Positions 8,264 through 16,359 of a stretch of 26,477 nt of DNA are shown in pieces. The stretch spans positions 1 to 26,477 of the forward strand of contig JAFGBV010000211.1 of NCBI GenBank assembly GCA_016932955.1, read 5' to 3'. The notes beneath the pieces are model-generated. The model made no database searches and had not been told where the DNA came from. It saw nothing but the letters and a program-made list of their open reading frames with translations. Each line of letters opens with the position of its first letter. Within the stretch, counting starts at the first letter, position 1. Made by a program: the position numbers and the translations under genes. The DNA is from Anaerolineales bacterium. GTDB taxonomy: Bacteria > Chloroflexota > Anaerolineae > Anaerolineales > UBA4823.

Positions 8264-8914
8264 CTAACTGACCTTCGCCCCGCACTCGGCGCAGAACTTT
8301 GCGCCGGGTGCTAATTTTGCCCCGCATTCCGTGCAGTGCGCCTCCGCTTCGATCTTCGCCCCGCACTCCGGGCAGAATTTGACCTTCTTCGCCAGCGCCG
8401 CACCGCAGTTCGGGCAGGTGGCGCGTACCCCTTCTCGCCAGCTCTTCTCCTGCAGCATCTCGCGATCTTCCTCAGCCATTTGCGAGTGCGCCCAGATCTC
8501 TTCTACCGTGCGCGAAGACTGCGCCGCTGCCATCTCCACCCCCAGGTCAGGCGCACATTCCTTGCAAAGGCCCTTCTTCGTATTCCAGCACGACTTCCGG
8601 CACACCCAGTTCGAGCAGCGCGGGCATTGCACAAAATCTGGGCGGATTTCTTCCACCGCTTTCAGAAAAGCCTCGTCGTGGGCGCGTTCCCAACCCGCCG
8701 AGCGCACGCTCTCGCTCACATCGCGCGCCTTGCTGAATAATCCCCCAATCAGGTTGTCTGCCACGTTCAGCGCCCCAGACACCTTGCCGATGATCGACGG
8801 CTGAAAGTGTGTGCGGTAACCGGAGCCGCAACGGTCACAGACGAACTCGAACTGGAATCCCTCATCTGTGCTGAGATCATTATAGTTACTGGTGAACTCG
8901 ATCCTCTCACTCAT
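8264..8914 (-). CDS. Zinc-ribbon protein with C-terminal double zinc ribbon
   Basis: This 216-residue, probably cytosolic protein is built around Cys-x-x-Cys pairs. There is one near the N-terminus (CDRCGSGY), a middle cluster (CPRCSNWVCRKSC, then CKEC), and a C-terminal tandem zinc ribbon (CPNCG, CPECG, CTECG, CAECG) of the DZR type. A region containing IIGKVSGALNVADNLIGG in the first third may be amphipathic. Function is unknown; such proteins often mediate protein-protein contacts. I chose the ATG at 8914 because AGGAGG lies 6 nt upstream; a GTG one codon earlier would be too close to that site. A TATAAT on the minus strand at 8948-8953 could serve as -10, but no -35 is evident at the right distance. 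Confidence 0.75.
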   Translation of the reverse strand: MSERIEFTSNYNDLSTDEGFQFEFVCDRCGSGYRTHFQPSIIGKVSGALNVADNLIGGLFSKARDVSESVRSAGWERAHDEAFLKAVEEIRPDFVQCPRCSNWVCRKSCWNTKKGLCKECAPDLGVEMAAAQSSRTVEEIWAHSQMAEEDREMLQEKSWREGVRATCPNCGAALAKKVKFCPECGAKIEAEAHCTECGAKLAPGAKFCAECGAKVS

Positions 8915-8992
8915 CACGAGCCTCCTGCATAATACTGGAATAATCTCATTATACGCCGATTGACAATTTTACGGCAGCCATCTTTCCCCAGG

Positions 8993-9043
8993 CTTTTGCT
9001 GGTTGTGTAGCAGTGCTTGTTGCGCAATCAACACCAGCAAAAG
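8993..9043. repeat. Long inverted repeat between divergent genes
   Basis: Perfect 11-bp arms CTTTTGCTGGT (8993-9003) and ACCAGCAAAAG (9033-9043) flank 29 bases. The repeat lies upstream of both the zinc-ribbon gene and the promoter at 9082, in the 230-bp spacer. There is no T-run, and I see no coding sequence in it. It could be a protein-binding site or a DNA cruciform. Confidence 0.5.
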
Positions 9044-9081
9044 TCTACGCAATCCGCTTGCAACAATATCTTTGCAATATA

Positions 9082-9110
9082 TTGACAAATATTATTTTAT
9101 TGGGTATAAT
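9082..9110 (+). promoter_or_regulatory. Exact consensus sigma70 promoter
   Basis: TTGACA (9082-9087), a 17-bp A/T-rich spacer and TATAAT (9105-9110) match the vegetative consensus in every position. Two palindromic TTGCAA hexamers at 9058-9063 and 9072-9077, 14 bp apart, sit directly upstream and could be part of an operator or UP-like element. Transcription should begin near 9117, 32 nt before the small membrane protein gene. Confidence 0.85.
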
Positions 9111-9148
9111 TCTGGATATGTTGGTAGTCAAATCGATTGGAGATAAAT

Positions 9149-9295
9149 ATGATAAATGATGTGATCTTCTTTGGTGCGTTGATTTCCCTGTTGCTGCTCC
9201 TCTATGCTCGCTTGGTGCGGCATTCCAGACTATCTGATATTCCTTTGCGCTCCTCAGATCGCCACCAGATCCTTCGCCGTAGCAAGCGCTGGTAA
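9149..9295 (+). CDS. 48-residue single-pass membrane protein
   Basis: ATG at 9149 opens 48 codons ending in TAA at 9293-9295. GGAG lies 6 nt before the ATG, and an exact consensus promoter lies just upstream. The product begins MINDVIFFGALISLLLLLYA, one membrane-spanning helix, and ends in a basic tail (RLVRHSRLS ... ILRRSKRW) with ten Arg/Lys residues. By the positive-inside rule the tail should be cytosolic. No family is recognised. It is too short for most gene finders. It is the first gene of the 9149-12060 run and is followed after 52 bp by the Atp10-like gene, so a role linked to those membrane or lipid-related proteins is possible. Confidence 0.65.
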   Translation: MINDVIFFGALISLLLLLYARLVRHSRLSDIPLRSSDRHQILRRSKRW

Positions 9296-9347
9296 AAACC
9301 ACCTCGTTAGCACCCATCCCCGAATCACACCTTTTTGGAGACGCCTG

Positions 9348-9863
9348 ATGAATACCTTTCCCACACTTACCGGTTCCAATCTCCTTCGTCAAAAACTCAC
9401 CCTCCCCCACGAACTGCATGGTGAGTTGAATATTCTTCTCGTCCCCTTTCATCAGTGGCAGCAAAGCCTGGTGGATACCTGGATTCCGTTTGCCACCGCC
9501 TTGGAGAAGGCTAATCCCGGTGTGGTTTACTACGAGCTGCCCACCCTGCCAAAGATGAACTGGCTCCCGCGCACCTTCATCAACGAAGGAATGCGCGCCG
9601 GCATTCCCAACCCTCGCTCGCGCGAGCGTACAGTCACCTTATATGTGGATAAATCACAATTCCGCCGCCAGGTGAACCTGCCCGACGAGAAAACGATATA
9701 CATCCTCCTGGTTGACCGCCAGGGAAACATCTTGTGGAGGGCAGAAGGCAGCTTCAACCCCGAAACTGGCGAATCACTGCGCGATGCCATTGCCTTTCAT
9801 CGCACCCGCATGGGGATGGTCGCGGCCCCTTTACCAAACGCCGCCAGCCCAGCGGCACCTTGA
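9348..9863 (+). CDS. Thioredoxin-fold protein resembling the Atp10 family
   Basis: This 171-residue protein lacks a signal peptide and contains no cysteine at all. The order HGELNILLVPFHQWQQSLVD, TWIPFATALE, VVYYELPTLPKMN, NEGMRAGIPNP, YILLVDRQGNILWRAEGSF looks like a thioredoxin-like fold. It recalls the mitochondrial ATP10 family (ATP synthase assembly factor), where the CxxC is also absent and the '(V/I)xLxDxxGxIxWRxxG' ending is shared. This is recognition by eye, not a search. I chose the ATG at 9348, with GGAG 7 nt upstream; the longer frame starting at 9204 overlaps the small membrane protein. The last ~20 residues are Ala/Pro-rich. A stand-alone redox role is excluded by the missing cysteines. 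Confidence 0.6.
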   Translation: MNTFPTLTGSNLLRQKLTLPHELHGELNILLVPFHQWQQSLVDTWIPFATALEKANPGVVYYELPTLPKMNWLPRTFINEGMRAGIPNPRSRERTVTLYVDKSQFRRQVNLPDEKTIYILLVDRQGNILWRAEGSFNPETGESLRDAIAFHRTRMGMVAAPLPNAASPAAP

Positions 9864-9910
9864 AATGAGTCCCTTGCCAGATCAGGAAATTTCAGGCCTG
9901 AGGATCTCAC

Positions 9911-10876
9911 ATGCCATCTTTCTTTTACAAAACGATGCATCCAGCCCATTACCACGGGCACAAGACTAAGCCACCCTTCTTCGAAGGCTGGTACTTCAAG
10001 CTGGTCAGCGCCGATGAAAGCCAGCGCTATGCCATCATTCCCGGCGTGATCCTCGGAGAGCACGCCCATGCTTTCGTCCAGGTGCTCAACGGCGTCACTG
10101 GAGAAACGGCTTACCACACTTACCCGCTGGAGCAGTTTTGGGCTTCAGAGCGCCAATTTGAAGTGCGCATCGGCCTCAACACCTTCACCCAGGAGCGCAT
10201 CACCCTCGATATCCCCCAAGGCCCGCTGGCGCTGCGTGGTGAGCTGCGATTCACCAACACCACCCCCTGGCCCGTTTCCCTGCTCTCTCCTGGCATCATG
10301 GGCTGGTACGCCTGGGTGCCTTTCATGGAGTGCTATCATGGCGTACTCAGCTTCGACCATCCCATCCAGGGCTCCCTGGCTGTGGATCGGCAAGTGCTCG
10401 ATTTCAGCGATGGTCGCGGTTACATCGAAAAGGATTGGGGCAAGTCATTCCCCGCAGGCTGGATCTGGATGCAGAGCAACCATTTTTCCCAGCCATCCAC
10501 CTGCCTAACCGCCTCCATTGCCCGCATCCCCTGGATTGGTTCCGCATTTACTGGTTTCATTGTTGGCTTCTGGCATGCTGAACGCCTCTATCGCTTTGCC
10601 ACATACACTGGCGCTCAGGTGGAAAGCCTCCAGATTGCGCCGGACCATATCGAGTGGGTACTGCGAGACCGCCATTACCGCATCGAATTGCGCGCCGCCC
10701 GCGCAGAGGGCGGCTTGATCTTAGGGCCTACCCGCATGGAGATGGGCACACGCGTTCCTGAAACACTCAACGCCCGCCTCCACGTGCGCTTGAGCGAATT
10801 ATCAGGCGGGATTATCTTTGAAGGTGAAGGCCGTCATGCTGGTTTGGAAGTCGTCCACACCGAAGCGCTCAAGTGA
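9911..10876 (+). CDS. Tocopherol-cyclase-like protein (lipocalin-like beta-barrel family)
   Basis: This 321-residue protein begins with HPAHYHGHKTKPPFFEGWYF, which matches the N-terminus of the tocopherol cyclase family (PF14249). Further family-like blocks are GVILGEHAHAFVQVLNG, MGWYAWVPFMECYHGVLS, GRGYIEKDWGKSFPAGWIWM (then QSNHF) and a Trp/Tyr-rich C-terminal half. Plant members close the chromanol ring of vitamin E; most bacterial members have no proven reaction, so the substrate is open. The wider fold group includes the CrtC-type carotenoid hydratases. GAGG precedes the ATG by 8 nt. Its TGA overlaps by one possible GTG start of the CruF-like gene, suggesting translation in series. No signal peptide is visible. 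Confidence 0.8.
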   Translation: MPSFFYKTMHPAHYHGHKTKPPFFEGWYFKLVSADESQRYAIIPGVILGEHAHAFVQVLNGVTGETAYHTYPLEQFWASERQFEVRIGLNTFTQERITLDIPQGPLALRGELRFTNTTPWPVSLLSPGIMGWYAWVPFMECYHGVLSFDHPIQGSLAVDRQVLDFSDGRGYIEKDWGKSFPAGWIWMQSNHFSQPSTCLTASIARIPWIGSAFTGFIVGFWHAERLYRFATYTGAQVESLQIAPDHIEWVLRDRHYRIELRAARAEGGLILGPTRMEMGTRVPETLNARLHVRLSELSGGIIFEGEGRHAGLEVVHTEALK

Positions 10877-10902
10877 TCGTTCTGTCAAGGCAGCAGGTGA
10901 CG

Positions 10903-11682
10903 ATGCAAATACCTCGCCTCCTCAAACCCAATATCCTCCTCGCCCTCTGGATCCTCACCATGATCGCCCTGCCCGTTGTACGCCGGGTTGTTGGCGATGC
11001 TGCCCTGGTAGGCGGCGTGACTGCCGGTGTGGCCATGCAGGCGCTGGCAGTGCTGGCCATCCTCCTGCGCGCCTGGGGCTGGAAGCGCACCTTGTTTATC
11101 GCGCTGGGTATCGCCCTGCTGGGCTGGCTTGCCGAGTTCATCGGCAGCCGCACCGGCTTCCCCTTCGGCGCATACCACTATACCGCTCTCCTTCAGCCGC
11201 AGGTGTGGGGTGTGCCGCTGGTTGTTCCCCTCGCCTGGCTGATGATGCTCCCACCCGCCTGGGGCATCGCCCAGGCTTACCTGCAAGATTGCCCAGGTGA
11301 GCGAACCTGGCGCGGGCGGCTGGCTTTCATCGGCTTGAGCGCCCTGGCTTTCACCGCCTGGGACCTCTTCCTCGATCCGCAGATGATTAGCTGGGGATTT
11401 TGGGCCTGGCAAAACCCCGGCGGATATTTTGGCATCCCCTGGGGCAATTTTCTCGGCTGGATAATGGTCTCTGCGTTGATCACAGCACTGCTCGCCCGCC
11501 GGGATTTGCCCCTTGGCCCCCTGGCAGCCGTCTACACCATCACCTGGGCTTTGCAAAGTATTGGGCAGGCTTTCTTCTGGGGATTGCCCGGCCCCGCCCT
11601 GGTTGGTTTTCTCGTCATGGGGGCAATCGTTTTCCTGGGCCTTGGCAAATTGGCTGGTAGAATCAAAACGACCAGCCCATAG
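10903..11682 (+). CDS. Carotenoid biosynthesis protein, CruF/DUF422-like membrane protein
   Basis: This ~259-residue protein has about seven hydrophobic helices. The motifs GWLAEFIGSRTGFPFGAYHY, SALAFTAWDLFLDPQM and NPGGYFGIPWGNFLGW are the signature of the CruF/DUF422 family. Known members hydrate the end of acyclic carotenoids (1',2'-hydratase) or of bisanhydrobacterioruberin. No phytoene synthase or desaturase lies in the window, so the actual isoprenoid substrate is unknown. I place the start at the ATG at 10903. The frame is open back to a GTG at 10873 that would overlap the upstream stop as GTGA, and either start is possible. Co-transcription with the tocopherol-cyclase-like gene suggests both act on isoprenoid or quinone lipids. 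Confidence 0.8.
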   Translation: MQIPRLLKPNILLALWILTMIALPVVRRVVGDAALVGGVTAGVAMQALAVLAILLRAWGWKRTLFIALGIALLGWLAEFIGSRTGFPFGAYHYTALLQPQVWGVPLVVPLAWLMMLPPAWGIAQAYLQDCPGERTWRGRLAFIGLSALAFTAWDLFLDPQMISWGFWAWQNPGGYFGIPWGNFLGWIMVSALITALLARRDLPLGPLAAVYTITWALQSIGQAFFWGLPGPALVGFLVMGAIVFLGLGKLAGRIKTTSP

Positions 11683-11692
11683 CCATCTGCCC

Positions 11693-11776
11693 ATGCTCTT
11701 TTCCGCCTTGTTCGGGTTGCTGGGCGTGGGTGCGGGCGTTCTGCTCACCCGGCGCGGGAAGGAGAAAGCGGCATGA
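11693..11776 (+). CDS. Possible 27-residue membrane peptide
   Basis: A 27-codon ORF encodes one hydrophobic helix followed by basic residues (LFGLLGVGAGVLLTRRGKEK). Its TGA overlaps the next gene's ATG as ATGA. There is no Shine-Dalgarno before its ATG. It resembles the C-terminal anchor of a longer surface protein, so it may be a gene remnant or chance. Its main interest is the overlap with the secreted protein gene. Confidence 0.2.
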   Translation: MLFSALFGLLGVGAGVLLTRRGKEKAA

Positions 11777-12060
11777 AACGCAAATGGATTTTGACCATCC
11801 TCCTGATATTGCTTGCGCTGCTCATCTCCGCTGCAACGCTGCAAGCCTCTGGCTATGCCCTCGATTGGTGGACAGTCGATGCTGGCGGCGGGGTCAGCCA
11901 GGATGCTGCGGGGCGTTACAGTCTCAACGGTACCATCGGTCAGCCAGATGCCGCTGAAACCTCTCAGGGCAGCGGGTTTACCCTGCAGGGCGGCTTTTGG
12001 AGCGGCGGTGGGACATTGAAATTCATCAATCGCCTCCCCATGGTGCTCAAACAGCCCTAA
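11773..12060 (+). CDS. Small secreted protein with 'GTIGQPD...GGFW' core
   Basis: This 95-residue protein has a clear signal peptide (MKRK, then a hydrophobic run to about residue 22, with a likely cut after LQA). The mature part carries YALDWWTVDAGGG, GRYSLNGTIGQPDA and GFTLQGGFW. I recognise this short beta-rich module from secreted proteins of Chloroflexota and other environmental bacteria; it has no known activity. The C-terminus, INRLPMVLKQP, resembles the end of the GH16 protein in this window (VFMPFIINKP). AAGGAG lies 9 nt upstream of the ATG. It is the last gene of the 9149-12060 run. Confidence 0.7.
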   Translation: MKRKWILTILLILLALLISAATLQASGYALDWWTVDAGGGVSQDAAGRYSLNGTIGQPDAAETSQGSGFTLQGGFWSGGGTLKFINRLPMVLKQP

Positions 12061-12065
12061 CGCGT

Positions 12066-12110
12066 AAAAAGGGGGTGTTTTGTGCAGGCTTCACCCGCAC
12101 AAAACACCCC
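12066..12110 (-). terminator. Strong intrinsic terminator between secreted protein and hsp20
   Basis: A perfect 14-bp stem (GGGGTGTTTTGTGC at 12072-12085 with GCACAAAACACCCC at 12097-12110) encloses an 11-nt loop. On the minus strand it is followed by one C and TTTTT, so it should end hsp20 transcription. The stem could also stop the plus-strand run, though no T-run follows on that side. Confidence 0.85.
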
Positions 12111-12138
12111 AATCTGAGTGGTTGAGAAATTACTTCTC

Positions 12139-12609
12139 TTATTTGGTTTTCGCTTCGATCACTTTTGGCCGCGTGGCCTTGATCGCGATCCGCTTCGGCT
12201 TGGCCTCTTCCACCTTGGGCAGGCGCAGGGTCAGCACGCCCTTGTCATAGTTCGCTTCGATAGCATCCGCCTTTACCTGGTAAGGCAGGCGGATACTGCG
12301 GGCGAACGAGCCGTAGTGGCGCTCGCGCAGGTGGTAGTTGGCCTCGTTCACCTCACGCTCGGCTTTCGTCTCACCTTTAATGCTCAAGGTGCCGTCCGAG
12401 TAGGTGACATCGATATCTTCCGGATCGATCCCTGGGATGGAAGCCTTGACCACAAAATCATCCTTGTTCTCCATCACATCCAGGGCCAATCCCCAGGTCA
12501 CCTGCTGCGTCCAATCCTCGCCCTGCGTGCCAACCGTGTTGTCAAACAGGCGATCGACGGTGCGGCGCAAGTTCATCAATTCGCTAAATGGATCCCAACG
12601 TGCTAACAT
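12139..12609 (-). CDS. hsp20: Small heat shock protein, Hsp20/alpha-crystallin family
   Basis: This 156-residue ATP-independent holdase binds unfolding proteins. It starts MLARWDPFSELMNLRR, typical of bacterial class A Hsp20. The alpha-crystallin domain spans about residues 41-135 (SIPGIDPEDIDV, LSIKGE, then YGSFARSIRLP and GVLTLRLPK). The C-terminal IAI (141-143) is the I-x-I motif that joins oligomers. I chose the start at 12609, with AAGGAGGT 7 nt upstream; the longer frame to 12645 has no such site. It is transcribed away from clpB. Hsp20 and ClpB are known partners: aggregates coated by small Hsps are re-solubilised by ClpB with DnaK. Confidence 0.93.
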   Translation of the reverse strand: MLARWDPFSELMNLRRTVDRLFDNTVGTQGEDWTQQVTWGLALDVMENKDDFVVKASIPGIDPEDIDVTYSDGTLSIKGETKAEREVNEANYHLRERHYGSFARSIRLPYQVKADAIEANYDKGVLTLRLPKVEEAKPKRIAIKATRPKVIEAKTK

Positions 12610-12677
12610 AGGTTCTACCTCCTTCTTCACTATGTGGTTGATCATTAGTGGGTTTTATTGCCCATTTGCTTCGTATT

Positions 12678-12794
12678 TTAGAAAGCCTTTGTTAGAAATG
12701 AATATGAGCGATTTTTGAATCATGTTAGAAATATGTTCAATCCTCTCATACATTGGCCTAATGAAAATCTTACGGATATTGTGTATACTTCTAA
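12678..12794. promoter_or_regulatory. Repeated TTAGAA motifs in the hsp20-clpB divergent spacer
   Basis: TTAGAAA occurs at 12678-12684, 12692-12698 and 12725-12731, and TTCTAA (its complement) at 12789-12794. Two copies extend to GTTAGAAAT and begin 33 bp apart (12691 and 12724), about three helical turns. The spacer has no CIRCE element (TTAGCACTC-N9-GAGTGCTAA), so HrcA control is not indicated. A heat-shock regulator binding these repeats is an inference. A -10-like TATACT at 12784-12789 could serve clpB. Confidence 0.4.
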
Positions 12795-12804
12795 AGAATA
12801 AGGG

Positions 12805-12860
12805 AATGTTGGGAGCAAATAATGCTGCCAACACCCAGGCTCACTGAGTAATGTTGGGAG
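12805..12860 (+). promoter_or_regulatory. clpB leader with two mutually exclusive hairpins
   Basis: AATGTTGGGAG occurs twice, at 12805-12815 and 12850-12860; the second copy contains the clpB Shine-Dalgarno region. Between them, TGCTGCCAACA (12823-12833) pairs with the first copy over 11 bp with one mismatch and a 5-nt loop AATAA. The same CTGCCAACA can pair equally with the second copy, with a loop of 18 nt. One fold leaves the ribosome site free and the other covers it. This suggests translational control or an RNA thermometer, not proven. Confidence 0.5.
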
Positions 12861-12866
12861 GAAGCC

Positions 12867-15458
<2,592 letters not shown>

Positions 15459-15508
15459 CATGATAACTGGCTGGCCTGGTTCCCCCTGGCCCTGCTGGTA
15501 TGGGTAAT

Positions 15509-15556
15509 GCTGGCCTGGCACCCGGAGCGACAAAGTCCGGGCCAGGCCAGCTTTCT
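15509..15556 (+). terminator. Intrinsic terminator of clpB
   Basis: GCTGGCCTGG plus CCCGGA (15509-15526, with a 2-nt CA bulge) pairs with TCCGGG plus CCAGGCCAGC (15536-15551) around a 9-nt loop, followed by TTTCT. A further copy of GCTGGCCTGG at 15470-15479, just after the clpB stop, could compete for the same 3' arm. Confidence 0.85.
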
Positions 15557-15595
15557 ATAAGGCAAGATCACTGCGCCTGAGCAGCAGGGGGCTGT

Positions 15596-16024
15596 CTACT
15601 CAATGAATACCTGCACGTGCTCGCCGTCTTCCTCGTCGATCACGTCGATCAACTGCCCATCGCCGCCCTCTTCCAATGCGCTGGACAGTTCCTCCATGTC
15701 AATACCCTCCAGCTCATCTGTGTAGCGCGAGCCTACCTTCAGGCCCCAATTGACCAGCCGCATGGGCAGGCGCACGCTGACTTTGTGCTTGCCCGTGCTG
15801 GTATCCGTGACCAGAACGCGGAACCAGCGCCCGCTGATCTGAGGTGGTTTGACACCGGGAGCCGGCGCAGGTGTGGGAGGAGTGGGTGGGGTGGGCGGTA
15901 CTGCCTCCGCTTTCTTTTCTGCCGTTCCCAGAGCTGCCAGCAATTGAGCGCCTTGTTCGGCTGAGATCTTGCTCTCCTCGATCATCTTGAGGATTGCCAT
16001 TCGTTCGTCCATTTGATTGTTCAT
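15596..16024 (-). CDS. SHOCT-like / LiaX-N-type domain protein
   Basis: This 142-residue protein has no signal peptide. Residues ~5-33 (DERMAILKMIEESKISAEQG, then AQLLAAL) match the short helical SHOCT-like domain found at the N-terminus of YvlB/LiaX-type proteins. A Pro/Ala linker (~43-60) follows. The C-terminal part (FRVLVTDTSTGKHKVSVRLP, then VNWGLKVGSRY and a strongly acidic end DVIDEEDGEHVQVFIE) is a conserved partner domain of unknown function. In Firmicutes, LiaX-related proteins belong to cell-envelope stress systems, but transferring that role here would be a guess. AGGAGG lies 7 nt before the start. It converges on the clpB terminator and has a strong promoter. Confidence 0.75.
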   Translation of the reverse strand: MNNQMDERMAILKMIEESKISAEQGAQLLAALGTAEKKAEAVPPTPPTPPTPAPAPGVKPPQISGRWFRVLVTDTSTGKHKVSVRLPMRLVNWGLKVGSRYTDELEGIDMEELSSALEEGGDGQLIDVIDEEDGEHVQVFIE

Positions 16025-16083
16025 CTTTGCCTCCTGTTCATTATTGCAGCGACTTTGCGCGAATTTTTGTTTGATCTTTGAAT

Positions 16084-16112
16084 ATTATATTACGATATTT
16101 AAAATTTGTCAA
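16084..16112 (-). promoter_or_regulatory. Exact consensus sigma70 promoter for the SHOCT-like gene
   Basis: On the minus strand TTGACA (16107-16112), a 17-bp spacer and TATAAT (16084-16089) match the vegetative consensus exactly. The start site should be near 16077, giving a leader of about 53 nt. A second TTGACA on the same strand at 16149-16154 lacks a good -10. An inverted repeat AATTAC-TT-GTAATT at 16136-16149 lies upstream. Confidence 0.85.
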
Positions 16113-16205
16113 TACTATTTTTAATATAATTGAATAATTACTTGTAATTGTCAAGTATTGCTTATGGTTTCCACCAGGCTACTCAGGGCTTTATCCTTTC
16201 GGGCC

Positions 16206-16249
16206 CTTGGGGATGCGATTGCAAGCACAGCCGTCATTGCATCCCCAAG
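16206..16249 (+). repeat. Long hairpin in the spacer before the histidine kinase
   Basis: Perfect 11-bp arms CTTGGGGATGC (16206-16216) and GCATCCCCAAG (16239-16249) enclose 22 nt. It is followed by an A-rich stretch and then GC-rich sequence with further short repeats (AAGCCC/GGGCTT, CCCCGG/CCCGGG) up to 16300. The 335-bp spacer 16025-16359 has no convincing gene: its 5' part is the promoter region at 16084 and its 3' part is this structured block. It may be a leader or small-RNA structure. Confidence 0.45.
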
Positions 16250-16359
16250 AAAAGAAAAAGCCCCCCTCCCCGGCCCTGGGCTTACCGCCCCGGGAATCAA
16301 ATAGATACTGGGGTTTGTGCGCCGGGGGTCTTTGTGGTTAAATACAGGCGGAGGCCGAT

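Noticed and set aside
12646..12866. CIRCE or other known heat-shock element
   Set aside because: I looked for TTAGCACTC-N9-GAGTGCTAA and did not find it; the TTAGAA repeats do not fit it.
16125..16154. Second minus-strand promoter with TTGACA at 16149-16154
   Set aside because: The -35 box is perfect but no acceptable -10 lies 16-18 bp away, so I kept only the promoter at 16084-16112.
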